From NCBI GenBank assembly GCA_946480835.1, contig CAMLLC010000004.1:62001-126000 (forward strand): DNA of 64,000 bases, in the 5' to 3' direction. Positions 47,242 to 55,651 of this stretch are shown here, one piece after another. Position numbers and translations under genes: made by a program. Below the pieces are notes generated by a model that saw nothing but the letters and a program-made list of their open reading frames with translations, had not been told where the DNA came from and ran no database searches. Every line of letters starts with the position of its first letter. The stretch's first letter is position 1. Source of the DNA: Entomomonas sp945283395. Lineage in GTDB: Bacteria > Pseudomonadota > Gammaproteobacteria > Pseudomonadales > Pseudomonadaceae.

Positions 47242-48888
47242 TTATTTTAAATATTGCGTTTTTAATGCTTCTCTCAACTGTTTACGACTAATTTTTCCTA
47301 TGCCCGTTTGAGGAAATTGCTTAATAAATTTAATTTTGTCAGGTATTTTAAAACTTGCTAAACCTTGTTCTTTTAAATATTTTTTAAGCATGAGAGAGCT
47401 TAACGTAGTAGTATGTGCAATAATGAAAGCACAGGTTAACTCTCCCATAAGTTTATCTGGCATGGAAACAATCACTGCATCATGTATTTGGGGATGTAAC
47501 ATTAAAAGATTTTCTATTTCCTCGGCAACAATTTTCTCTCCTCCGCGGTTGATTTGATCTTTGTCTCGCCCTTCAACAATAAGATATCCCTCTGCTGTCT
47601 CTTTAACTATATCACCGCTGCAATAAAAACCATCAGGTGTGAAACTTTTTGCATTATGTTCTGGAGCATTAAAGTACCCCCTGATAGTGTATGGGCCTCG
47701 TACTTGTAATAATCCTGCTTGGCCTAAAGGAACTGGCGTATTATATTGATCAACAATACGTATTTCATCACTAGGAGATAGAGGTTTCCCTTGAGTATTG
47801 TTAATTATTTCAGGAGAATCAGTTAAGCGGGTGTAACAAATTAGTCCTTCTGCCATGCCAAATACTTGTTGAAGTTTGCACCCTAATAAAGGTGTTATTT
47901 GGCTAGCCACACTGTTGAGTAATTTAGCACCTCCTATTTGTAATAATTTTAGGCTGGATAAATCGGCTGGATTATTACGCTGAGCCTCAAGCCAAAGGAG
48001 TGCTAATGGAGGAACCAGAGAAGTATGTGTAACTTGTTGTTCTTTAATAAGTGGAAAACAGTCTGAAGGTGCTGCTTGGTTAGTGATAACAACTCGTCCA
48101 CCTGATAATAAAGTTCCCATAAACCCAGGACTTGAAAGTGTAAAGTTATGTTGCATTGGTAATGCCGTTAAATAAGTCGTTTGTTCATTAAACTGGCATA
48201 ACGCTGCACTAGCTTTTATATTATATAAATATTCACAATGGCGACGTGGTATTAGCTTTGGAATACCTGTTGTTCCACCTGATAACTGAAAGCAAGCTAG
48301 ATCTAGCATATTAGCAAAGCAACTCGTTAGGGCAGGATAGATATATAATTCACTTAATAATAGATAGGGTGAAGAAGTTTGACTCACTATAATGTGCTGT
48401 AATGAAGGATTATTTGCTTGTAATGTATTAATATGTTGCTTAAAGTTATTTTCAAATAAAGCTGGATTTGTTATATAAGCTTTTGCTTGAGTAAATTGGC
48501 AAAAATTATTGATTTCTAACTGTTTATGGGCTGGTAAGGCTAAAACTGGATAAACACCTAATTGAAATAAAGCGAAACAGACTTCGATGAAATAAATACT
48601 ATTAGGTAAGTGTACTATGACTGTATCACCTTGCTGAAGTCCTAAAGATTGTAAGCCATTGGCTAATAGTTGGATATGTTTTAAAAGTTCCGAATAAGTA
48701 ACATGGTTATTATTTTCTGTAATAGCCATATTATCAGGTGTTACATTCACTTGCATTTCGAGTGCTTCTATAAATGTCTGGGCTTGCCAATAGCCAGCAT
48801 CTTTATAGGCTTGGATAAATTTTTCAGGGTAATTAGCAATTTCAGGAAGGCTTATATTGCTGGTTAAAATCGTCTTTTTTGAAGGCAT
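47242..48888 (-). CDS. pchD: Aryl-acid (salicylate or 2,3-DHB) AMP ligase PchD
   Basis: A 548-residue stand-alone adenylating enzyme that loads the aryl carrier of PchE. Motifs: LSGGTTGIPKLIPRRH (phosphate loop), PMQHNFTLSSPG, QQVFGMAEGLICYT, GDIVKETAEGYL and GIGKISRK with the catalytic lysine near the end. In the pocket, Asn 248 and Phe 249 are followed by Ser 253 (typical of dihydroxybenzoate enzymes such as DhbE, where salicylate enzymes usually have Cys), while Ile 350 replaces the Val of dihydroxybenzoate enzymes. AAGGA precedes the ATG. Unlike P. aeruginosa pchDCBA, no pchC, pchB or pchA follows; pchE comes next after 190 bases with its own promoter. Confidence 0.86.
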   Translation of the reverse strand: MPSKKTILTSNISLPEIANYPEKFIQAYKDAGYWQAQTFIEALEMQVNVTPDNMAITENNNHVTYSELLKHIQLLANGLQSLGLQQGDTVIVHLPNSIYFIEVCFALFQLGVYPVLALPAHKQLEINNFCQFTQAKAYITNPALFENNFKQHINTLQANNPSLQHIIVSQTSSPYLLLSELYIYPALTSCFANMLDLACFQLSGGTTGIPKLIPRRHCEYLYNIKASAALCQFNEQTTYLTALPMQHNFTLSSPGFMGTLLSGGRVVITNQAAPSDCFPLIKEQQVTHTSLVPPLALLWLEAQRNNPADLSSLKLLQIGGAKLLNSVASQITPLLGCKLQQVFGMAEGLICYTRLTDSPEIINNTQGKPLSPSDEIRIVDQYNTPVPLGQAGLLQVRGPYTIRGYFNAPEHNAKSFTPDGFYCSGDIVKETAEGYLIVEGRDKDQINRGGEKIVAEEIENLLMLHPQIHDAVIVSMPDKLMGELTCAFIIAHTTTLSSLMLKKYLKEQGLASFKIPDKIKFIKQFPQTGIGKISRKQLREALKTQYLK

Positions 48889-48921
48889 GTTAACTATCCT
48901 TTTTGTTGATTTAAATGCTAA

Positions 48922-48936
48922 TGAGATGTATTATCA
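48922..48936 (-). promoter_or_regulatory. Fur-box-like site in the pchD promoter
   Basis: TGAGATGTATTATCA matches the 7-1-7 Fur consensus with two mismatches. It lies 33 bases before the pchD ATG, the same spacing as the Fur box before pchE. Confidence 0.6.
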
Positions 48937-48973
48937 TTTAAGGAAACTACTAGTCAATAAAATTATCTTTAGC

Positions 48974-49000
48974 TGGCATGATTTTTTCTTTAGATTAAAT
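48974..49000 (-). promoter_or_regulatory. Putative PchR box in the pchD-pchR intergenic region (copy 3)
   Basis: A 27-base element ending in CTTTAGATTAAAT, identical to copy 1 in that part and looser in its TGGCATG half. It lies 37 bases upstream of the pchD Fur-like site and 60 bases before pchR, so it could serve pchD activation and pchR autoregulation. Confidence 0.62.
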
Positions 49001-49060
49001 TAGAAATTATCAGTAGGGCTATAGCTTTAATTCGATTACTAATAAGTAAGGAGTATATAA

Positions 49061-49951
49061 ATGAGTATTACTATTATTACCCCCTCACGTAAAAAAGCTT
49101 TACCTGTTATAGATAATAAACCTTCCATATCTCATTTAGATCCAAATATTAAATTAATAGCAGGAACCATGAAATCATTAAATGATGATTGGTATGAAGA
49201 GCCATTAGAAAAAGGAATACGAGTAGTTCTTGTTCAAAGTGGCCATTTACAATGTCAAATACCCGGCCAAGCTAAGCAAGTATTAGAAGGGCCTAGCGTT
49301 TGTATCATAGCTAATAATGGCGAGTTTACCTCTAAACAAATTTATGAAATGGATGTTCCCATGCGTTATACCATTATTCAGTTAGGCGTTGAATCATTAA
49401 CTCAAAAATTAGGGTTATTACCAGAAACTTGCTTAACCAATATCAATGGTGATCCTAAAATGTTTTCATATAAGGCTCCTAAATCTTTACAAATATTAGC
49501 CAATCAAATAGCTACTTGCCCTATGCAAGGAGCTTCGCGAGATTTTTATTTGGCAGGTAAAGCTTTAGAATTTGCAGCTTTTAGTAGTCAATTATTATTA
49601 GAAAAGGAGCTAGGTAATAACAAGGAGGTAAGTTTAAAAAATACCGAAGTAGAACAAATTTATGTTGCGCATGATTTGTTAATAAGTAATTTACAAGATA
49701 CCCCTAGTTTAGAAGTGTTAGCTGCTAAGGTAGGTTTAAATACACGGAAGCTTACTACAGGATTTCGTAAGGTTTTCGGGATGAGTGTATTTGAATATTT
49801 ACAAGAGCATAAATTAACTGAGGCTCATAGATTATTAACTACTAGAGAAATAAATGTCTCAACGGTAGCGTATCAAGTTGGTTATAGTCCTGCTCATTTT
49901 TCTGTGGCTTTTAGAAAAAAATTTGGTATTTCACCAAGTGATATCAATTAA
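49061..49951 (+). CDS. pchR: AraC-type regulator PchR
   Basis: A 296-residue regulator, the same length as P. aeruginosa PchR. The C-terminal third (about 200-296) is an AraC/XylS DNA-binding domain with two helix-turn-helix units: LEVLAAKVGLNTRKLTTGF and VSTVAYQVGYSPAHFSVAF, then RKKFGISPSD. The N-terminal part would sense ferri-pyochelin. It is divergent from pchD with 172 bases between them, where Fur-like and PchR-box-like sites lie. It should activate pchD, pchE and fptA when iron is low and siderophore is returning. The ATG has AAGGAG upstream. Confidence 0.9.
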   Translation: MSITIITPSRKKALPVIDNKPSISHLDPNIKLIAGTMKSLNDDWYEEPLEKGIRVVLVQSGHLQCQIPGQAKQVLEGPSVCIIANNGEFTSKQIYEMDVPMRYTIIQLGVESLTQKLGLLPETCLTNINGDPKMFSYKAPKSLQILANQIATCPMQGASRDFYLAGKALEFAAFSSQLLLEKELGNNKEVSLKNTEVEQIYVAHDLLISNLQDTPSLEVLAAKVGLNTRKLTTGFRKVFGMSVFEYLQEHKLTEAHRLLTTREINVSTVAYQVGYSPAHFSVAFRKKFGISPSDIN

Positions 49952-50459
49952 TGTTTGATAGTAACAATCTAAGAATACTTTTTATCTGAAGAATTAAAAG
50001 GTCAATCTAAGTAATAATTAATTGCCTTAGGTAAATTTGGTTGAGATACTAAAGTTATTCTATTAACAATAGCGGATAAGGTTTTTTAAGTGCTTCAATT
50101 CAAATTGAACGACAAGATCTAACTTGTAACTATAGGTAAACTTGCATTAGTTTTACTGTTTCACGCTAACCAGCTGTTGGTGTCTATTCTATATAATTAG
50201 TTATGTTATAGAGTTAACAGAGAGCTATCTATTAGAAGTCTATATAGGGTTGATAGGGTGGGGAAATGTACAATGACATATAGAGATGTAACTATCTGTG
50301 TACTATCAAGGTAAAATTAAGACATTTAGTAGCCTACGGCGCAATTGCAGCGGGTACAATAGCCAATTAGCGCTTATTGAGACAGTAAACAATTAATATC
50401 CTATTGATTGCTTTGGGTATTAGTTCAATTGATTTTTGATTAAATTAACTAAACTGATA
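49952..50459. other. 508-base gene-free region between pchR and pchC
   Basis: AT-rich with stops in all frames. It must contain the pchC promoter. A weak partial match to the PchR-type motif (TTTTTGATTAAATTAA near 50430) is the only hint of regulation; no Fur box was found. No RNA gene or relic was recognised. Confidence 0.4.
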
Positions 50460-51194
50460 ATGACACTAATGAATAGTAATAAATGGTTGCGTAATTTGAC
50501 TCAAACAACGGCTAGTGATGAAACTTTAGTTTGCTTTCCTCATGCTGGCGGTAATGCTAGTTTTTATAAAGGGTTAGCTACTCATTTAAGCAGCCGGTTA
50601 CAAGTTTTAGCAATACAGTATCCGGGGCATGAAACGCGCTTAAATGAACCTTTTATTACAAACCTAGAATTATTAATAGAACAGATCACAGACGTATTAG
50701 CACAGTTAGATCAGCAGCATTTTATGTTGTTTGGACATAGTATGGGAGCTATTGTTGCTTATGAAGTAGCAATACGTTTGGATAAAACTAAAAAAATAAA
50801 TCAGCTATTTTTATCGGCACAGCCTGCACCCCATAAGCAACGAAAAACTAGGTTATTACAAACAGAAGAAGAGCTGTGGCAAGAATTGATTAGACTGTCA
50901 AGTAATACATCTTCACTGTTGGATAGGTCAGTGTTTAAAGATATTTTTTTCCCTGCTCTACAAAATGATTATAGACTTATCTATGAATATAAGAATTATT
51001 GTCCAATGATTACCTCAATACCTATCACAGCATTAATAGCAGAAGATGACCCAGAAACTACATTAGAAGAAGTTATTGCATGGCAAGAGCTGACTTCGGG
51101 CTCATTTTCTATTCATTCTTTCAAAGGCAATCATTTTTATTTAATAGATCATTTGTTAGAAATAGTAGCTTTAATCAAACAGCGTTTAATTTAA
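50460..51194 (+). CDS. pchC: Type II thioesterase PchC, right end of the siderophore locus
   Basis: About 244 residues from the ATG at 50460; the frame can extend to a TTG at 50436, giving 252. No strong ribosome-binding site marks the start. The alpha/beta hydrolase motifs are VCFPHAGGNASFYKGL, IQYPGHETRL, FGHSMGAIVAYEVA (nucleophile Ser), LIAEDDP (acid) and KGNHFYLIDH (His). PchC in P. aeruginosa (about 251 residues) clears misloaded PchE and PchF carriers. There it lies in pchDCBA; here it is monocistronic on the opposite strand, beyond pchR. The left-end thioesterase (26537-27244) is a more diverged relative. Confidence 0.82.
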   Translation: MTLMNSNKWLRNLTQTTASDETLVCFPHAGGNASFYKGLATHLSSRLQVLAIQYPGHETRLNEPFITNLELLIEQITDVLAQLDQQHFMLFGHSMGAIVAYEVAIRLDKTKKINQLFLSAQPAPHKQRKTRLLQTEEELWQELIRLSSNTSSLLDRSVFKDIFFPALQNDYRLIYEYKNYCPMITSIPITALIAEDDPETTLEEVIAWQELTSGSFSIHSFKGNHFYLIDHLLEIVALIKQRLI

Positions 51195-51237
51195 ATAATA
51201 ATTGCTTATTTAATGAAGGCTTATTAAATAAATGTTT

Positions 51238-51292
51238 GAAACAGCTATTAGCAATTTCAGCATTTAACTCTACCTCTAAGAGTAGCTGTTTC
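51238..51292 (+). terminator. Inverted repeat downstream of pchC
   Basis: GAAACAGCTA (51238-51247) pairs perfectly with TAGCTGTTTC (51283-51292). The 35-base loop holds a smaller ACTCT/AGAGT stem. It lies 44 bases after pchC. The long loop and weak T run make termination only likely. Confidence 0.45.
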
Positions 51293-51549
51293 TCATAAGT
51301 AGTTATTATGCTTATTGAACATTAATAATAGGCTAAAGAATTTTTGTAACATATAATTCTTTAGTGCTATGGATAAAATATTGTAATAAATATACAGCTG
51401 TCATAACTTAGTAGCTTGGCAATTTTGTTTAAGTTGAATGAGGGCCTGCTTATAACGATAAAAAGTTAATTAGAGTTATGCTGCGCTGGAATTATTAAAA
51501 TTATAATGCTTAGACCTTTTAGTAGTTAACTCTGTCAGGCAGAAGATGG

Positions 51550-51574
51550 ACTTGGCTCTCTGAATTAGCCAAGT
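51550..51574 (+). terminator. Hairpin upstream of the adenosyltransferase gene
   Basis: ACTTGGCT (51550-51557) and AGCCAAGT (51567-51574) form a perfect 8-bp stem with a 9-base loop, followed by TTGCTTT. It may end read-through from the left; a regulatory role for the next gene is also possible. Confidence 0.5.
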
Positions 51575-51683
51575 TTGCTTTGGTTGTTCAATCATTAGCT
51601 TATGTAATTAAATAATTTTATTATTATACGCTACTATTATAATCAATAATTCTGTACCATTATCAAAAATGTAAGGGGATAGT

Positions 51684-52229
51684 ATGGGCTTTAGATTATC
51701 AAAAATTATCACTAAAACGGGCGATCAAGGTCAGACAAGGCTTGGTGATGGCTCACGGGTCAGTAAAGGGGCTCCCCGTATTATGGCTATCGGGGGTATA
51801 GACGAGCTTAATACTAGTATAGGGTTACTACGAGCTCATATCCAAGATAGATACATTATTGATAATTTAGTGATTATTCAGCACCAGTTATTAATTGCTG
51901 GCTCGCAATTAGCTAATTCAAATAAGTCTGCATTACAGGCGCGCCATGTTGATTTTTTAGAAAATTGGGCTTCTGAGTTAATATCGCAATTAGCACCTGT
52001 GCAAGACTTTGTTCTACCAGGTGGATCGCCAGCAGCTGCTTATTGCCATAATGCTAGAGTAACTTGTAGAAGAACAGAGCGTTATTTGATAGCGGCCAAT
52101 TTAACAGATGAATATATTACTATTATTATGCAATATTTAAATCGTTTGTCTGATGTGTTATTTGTGTTGGCTAGAGTATTAAATAAACAGCAAGGAGTTG
52201 CTGAGATTGTATTGAATCGACAAATTTAG
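51684..52229 (+). CDS. pduO: PduO-type ATP:cob(I)alamin adenosyltransferase
   Basis: A 181-residue protein of the PduO/MMAB family. The N-terminal block TKTGDQGQTRLGDGSRVSK is the ATP-binding signature, followed by IGGIDELNTSIGLLRA, FVLPGG and ARVTCRRTERYL, which carries the conserved Arg-x-x-x-x-Arg/Glu residues of the active site. It transfers adenosyl to the cobalt of cobalamin precursors, giving the coenzyme form. GGGGA lies before the ATG. It stands 432 bases upstream of cbiA and before the riboswitch, so B12 probably does not control it through that switch. Confidence 0.88.
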   Translation: MGFRLSKIITKTGDQGQTRLGDGSRVSKGAPRIMAIGGIDELNTSIGLLRAHIQDRYIIDNLVIIQHQLLIAGSQLANSNKSALQARHVDFLENWASELISQLAPVQDFVLPGGSPAAAYCHNARVTCRRTERYLIAANLTDEYITIIMQYLNRLSDVLFVLARVLNKQQGVAEIVLNRQI

Positions 52230-52332
52230 CTGGATTAAAGATTGATAAATTGTTATTCTCATAAAATTATTACTAAAATTTAGTAAATATTTACTTATAT
52301 CAATTAAATACTAGATAATATGTCAGAATATT

Positions 52333-52355
52333 AAAGCTTTTAATTAATAAGCTTT
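52333..52355 (+). terminator. Inverted repeat after the adenosyltransferase gene
   Basis: AAAGCTT (52333-52339) and AAGCTTT (52349-52355) form a 7-bp stem with a 9-base loop and a short T run at the end. It lies about 100 bases after the stop codon and just before the riboswitch. Confidence 0.45.
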
Positions 52356-52384
52356 TCATACGCGATAAATTAATAACTTAATAT

Positions 52385-52530
52385 TAGGTTATGGAAGTAG
52401 GTGTAAATCCTACGCAGCCCCCGCTGCTGTGATGTGGACAACTCTCTAATTACCACTGAGCATTTTACTGCTTGGGAAGGTGGAGGGAAGGATGAAGCTA
52501 AGCCAGAAGACCATTTATAGCGTGTAAGAC
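52385..52530 (+). promoter_or_regulatory. Cobalamin riboswitch (B12 aptamer)
   Basis: The conserved blocks appear in order: AGGTTATGGAAG, GGTGTAAATCCTACGCAGCC, CCCGCTGCTGTGAT, then GGGAAGG and the B12 box AAGCCAGAAGACC (52499-52511). It precedes cbiA on the same strand and is followed by a terminator hairpin, so B12 binding should stop transcription of the cbi operon. The ends given are approximate. Confidence 0.93.
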
Positions 52531-52597
52531 ACCTTCGGAGGGAAAGGGCGTTATGTTTAGCTGTTCGTTGACTTTTCCACAAGCTACATAAAACCTT

Positions 52598-52642
52598 AAT
52601 CCCTACCTATATTATCTATTTAAAGGTGGGGATTGTTGTTTT
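52598..52642 (+). terminator. Expression-platform terminator of the cobalamin riboswitch
   Basis: AATCCCTACCT (52598-52608) pairs with AGGTGGGGATT (52624-52634) over 11 positions with one G-T pair and a 15-base loop, followed by GTTGTTTT. It lies between the aptamer and the cbiA start and would be formed when B12 is bound. Confidence 0.78.
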
Positions 52643-52661
52643 AAGGTGGTTAGATAAAGTC

Positions 52662-54023
52662 ATGATGAAAAAAATTCTCATTGGGGCAACCCATAGTGGT
52701 GCAGGTAAAACAACTGTAACTCTAGGTGTTATGCATGCTTTAGTACAAAGAGGACTAACTGTACAACCTTATAAAGTAGGCCCTGATTATATAGATACAG
52801 GTTGGCACAAAATAGCTACCGGTAGAGCTTCCTGTAATTTAGATGCTTTTATGGTATCTGATGTAAATTTGAAGTATTTATTTGATTTATATGCCCGCCA
52901 TGCAGATATAAATATTATAGAAGGCGTAATGGGTCTATATGATGGTTATGGGACAGATCCTTATTATTGTAGTAGTGCTGGTTTAGCTAAAGATTTAACT
53001 TGCCCTATTGTATTAGTGGTAGATGGTAAAGCTGTTTCTACCTCTATTGCTGCTACAGTATTAGGTTTTCAAACATTTCAAAAAAATATCCCTATTGTTG
53101 GGGTAATTATCAACAGAGTAAATACAGATAGTCATTATCAGCTATTAAAACAGGCTATAGAATCTTATTGTGGCCTTCCAGTTTTAGGTCGCCTACCTAA
53201 TCTGCCTGAACTTAAGTTACCTGAGCGTCATTTAGGGCTAATGCCAACTGAAGAAATGGCAAATTTGCAAAATTATTGGCAGCAACTCGCTGATAACGTA
53301 GAAAAATACATAGAGCTAGATAGACTTATAGCCTTAAGCGAATCTCCTAGGTTAATTGCTACACCGCCAATATTGCCTTGTACTAAGCAATATAAAGGAT
53401 TGACTTTAGCGTTAGCTGAAGATGAGGCTTTTCATTTTTATTATCAAGCTAATTTAGATTTATTAAGCCAGCTAGGTATTCAGCTAATAACTTTTAGTCC
53501 ATTACATGATAAAGAATTACCTAAAGCAGATTTAGTTTATATAGGGGGGGGCTTTCCTGAAATATTTGCTGAACAATTAGCTGTTAATCAAACTATGCGT
53601 CATTCCATACTTAAAGCCCATCAACAAGGTACGCCAATTTATGCAGAATGCGGTGGCTTGATGTACTTAGGAGGACGATTAAAAACGTTAGAGGATCAAT
53701 ATTATGATATGGTGGGAATATTAGCAGGTCAAAGTGTTATGAGTAAGGGGTTAAAACGCTTTGGTTATTGTGAAGCAAAAGCTCTTACTAATACATTATT
53801 AGCTGCTGAGGGAGAAATATTAAGGGGACATGAGTTTCATCACTCTGAGTTTGAAACTACATTACCTTGTGCGTTTGATCTTTATAAATCGCGGGATAAC
53901 AAATTAATAAAAACATGGCAAGGTGGTTATCAGGTGGGTAATACACTAGCCAGCTATTTGCATGTTCATTTTTATCAAAATCCAAATATGCTTTGTCATT
54001 GGTTAGATAAGGTAACAAAATGA
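52662..54023 (+). CDS. cbiA: Cobyrinic acid a,c-diamide synthase
   Basis: About 453 residues from the ATG at 52662, with AAGGTGG upstream. The frame is open from a GTG at 52626, but that lies in the terminator stem and is rejected; 52665 is also possible. The N-terminal ATPase domain has GATHSGAGKTTVTLG, YKVGPDYIDTGWH and EGVMGLYDG. The C-terminal glutaminase-like domain has YIGGGFPE, YAECGGLMYLGG with the reactive Cys, and GHEFHHSEF. It amidates side chains a and c of cobyrinic acid using glutamine and ATP. First gene of the cbi operon; its stop overlaps cbiB (ATGA). Confidence 0.93.
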   Translation: MMKKILIGATHSGAGKTTVTLGVMHALVQRGLTVQPYKVGPDYIDTGWHKIATGRASCNLDAFMVSDVNLKYLFDLYARHADINIIEGVMGLYDGYGTDPYYCSSAGLAKDLTCPIVLVVDGKAVSTSIAATVLGFQTFQKNIPIVGVIINRVNTDSHYQLLKQAIESYCGLPVLGRLPNLPELKLPERHLGLMPTEEMANLQNYWQQLADNVEKYIELDRLIALSESPRLIATPPILPCTKQYKGLTLALAEDEAFHFYYQANLDLLSQLGIQLITFSPLHDKELPKADLVYIGGGFPEIFAEQLAVNQTMRHSILKAHQQGTPIYAECGGLMYLGGRLKTLEDQYYDMVGILAGQSVMSKGLKRFGYCEAKALTNTLLAAEGEILRGHEFHHSEFETTLPCAFDLYKSRDNKLIKTWQGGYQVGNTLASYLHVHFYQNPNMLCHWLDKVTK

Positions 54024-54994
54024 GTTATTTAGTTGCTATTTTACCTATCTTGTTGGGTTTTCTGCTAGATCTTATATTAGGTGATCCGCAGGGGTGGCCT
54101 CATCCTGTACGGTGGATAGGTAGTAGTATCACTAGCTTACAAAAATTTATACGTAATTTTTGTGTGACGGATAGAGACCTTAAGTGGGGTGGATTGTGTT
54201 TATGGTTAGTGATAGTAAGTGGTACCTTTGCGATTACTTGGCTATTGCTTTACTTAGTAAGCTTATGGTCATGGTGGCTTAATTTTTTTCTGACAACACT
54301 ATTAACTTATAGTATTTTAGCCACTAAATGTTTAAAAGATGCAGCTATAGCTGTTTACCAAGTCCTTAAGCTAGGTACATTGCAAGAAGCGCGTACTCAG
54401 CTTTCTTACATTGTGGGCAGAGATACACAGCATTTAGATGAGCAGCAAATATCTCGTGCTGTAGTAGAAACGGTAGCAGAAAATACGGTAGATGGTGTTA
54501 TTGCTCCATTATTTTATTTATTTATTGGTGGAGTGCCATTAGCTTTGGCTTATAAGGCAATAAATACCTTAGACTCTATGGTAGGTTATCAAACCCCCAA
54601 ATATAAAGCCATTGGTTATGTTTCTGCCAAAATGGATGACCTTTTTAACTATATTCCAGCACGCTTTAGTTGGTTATTGTTGAGTATGGCCGCAGCTATA
54701 TTAAAGCTTAATGGTAAGGATGCATTGTTTATAGGTTGGCGTGATAGATACCAACATAAAAGTCCTAATTGTGCTTGGCCAGAAGCTACTGTAGCTGGTG
54801 CTTTAGGTGTGCGTCTGGGTGGCCCTAATAATTATTTTGGTGAGTTAGTTGAAAAACCTTGGATTGGTGATGAGAAGCGTAACATCAAATTAGTTGATAT
54901 TAAAACTACAATTTATCTAATGTACGTATCAGCTGTATTAGCCCTTTTATTATTTACGACTATTTATCTGATAGTCTCTTTAAGTATTAGCTAG
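54020..54994 (+). CDS. cbiB: Adenosylcobinamide-phosphate synthase CbiB (CobD family)
   Basis: A 324-residue inner-membrane protein with hydrophobic segments near the N-terminus (about 3-22, 55-105), in the centre and at the end (about 295-320). The family blocks GDPQGWPHPVRWIGS, RDTQHLDEQQISRAVVETVAENTVDGVIAPLFY and NTLDSMVGYQTPKY are clear. It attaches aminopropanol (or its phosphate) to cobyric acid. It overlaps cbiA by 4 bases. Its substrate needs CbiP, which is not in this window. Confidence 0.92.
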   Translation: MSYLVAILPILLGFLLDLILGDPQGWPHPVRWIGSSITSLQKFIRNFCVTDRDLKWGGLCLWLVIVSGTFAITWLLLYLVSLWSWWLNFFLTTLLTYSILATKCLKDAAIAVYQVLKLGTLQEARTQLSYIVGRDTQHLDEQQISRAVVETVAENTVDGVIAPLFYLFIGGVPLALAYKAINTLDSMVGYQTPKYKAIGYVSAKMDDLFNYIPARFSWLLLSMAAAILKLNGKDALFIGWRDRYQHKSPNCAWPEATVAGALGVRLGGPNNYFGELVEKPWIGDEKRNIKLVDIKTTIYLMYVSAVLALLLFTTIYLIVSLSIS

Positions 54995-55004
54995 GAAATA
55001 AGTA

Positions 55005-55643
55005 ATGAGTTATATAACTAAACCACAAAGTATAGAAGATAAGAGCTTTGAAATCATTCAAGAAATAATAGAGCAGGATTTCCCTACCTATCATTTTCAA
55101 GATGAATTACAAGCAAAGGTTATTAAGCGTTGTATTCACACTACGGCAGATTTTGATTGGTTAGATATTCTAAAATTTTCTGTAGGTGTAACTGATAAGC
55201 TAATAGCCGCTTTGCAAGCAGGTGTTACTATTTATACTGATACAAATATGGCTTTAGCAGGCATGAATAAAACACAATTAGATAGTTTAGGTTGCCACTA
55301 TCATTGTTATGTGGCTGATCCTATTACTAAACAAATTGCGCAACAACAAGGTATTACCCGCTCAATGGCAGCAGTAGAGCAGGCAGCTAGTGAACAAGGT
55401 GAAAAGATTTTTGTATTTGGCAATGCTCCTACAGCTCTTTTTAAACTATTAGAGCTCTATCATGAAGGTAAAGTTAAGCCTTCTGTAGTCATAGGTGTTC
55501 CTGTTGGATTTGTAGGTGCGGCTGAATCAAAAGATGCTTTGATGGCTTCGGATCTCCCTTATATCGCTGCAAAAGGTCGTAAAGGTGGGTCAAATGTGGC
55601 TGCTGCCATTATCAATGCTGTACTTTATTATATGAAGAACTAG
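55005..55643 (+). CDS. cbiC: Cobalt-precorrin-8 methylmutase
   Basis: A 212-residue soluble enzyme of the CbiC/CobH family. The conserved RCIHTTADFDW (about 42-52) holds the histidine (His 45) that moves the methyl group from C11 to C12. TDTNMALAGMNK and GVPVGFVGAAESKDAL follow, as does KGRKGGSNVAAAIINA at the end. It makes cobyrinic acid, the substrate of CbiA. It starts 10 bases after cbiB. Confidence 0.93.
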   Translation: MSYITKPQSIEDKSFEIIQEIIEQDFPTYHFQDELQAKVIKRCIHTTADFDWLDILKFSVGVTDKLIAALQAGVTIYTDTNMALAGMNKTQLDSLGCHYHCYVADPITKQIAQQQGITRSMAAVEQAASEQGEKIFVFGNAPTALFKLLELYHEGKVKPSVVIGVPVGFVGAAESKDALMASDLPYIAAKGRKGGSNVAAAIINAVLYYMKN

Positions 55644-55651
55644 GTCATAGT

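Larger units (their letters stand above)
51195..51683. other. 489-base gene-free region between pchC and the adenosyltransferase gene
   Basis: It contains two inverted repeats (51238-51292 and 51550-51574), listed separately, and must hold the promoter of the next gene. No riboswitch or coding relic was seen here. Confidence 0.45.

Noticed and set aside
50425..50446. A weak PchR-box-like stretch before pchC
   Set aside because: Only the GATTAAAT end fits, the upstream half is missing and there is no Fur box nearby.
52370..52582. A 70-codon frame on the minus strand
   Set aside because: It is antisense to the cobalamin riboswitch, whose conserved blocks explain the sequence.
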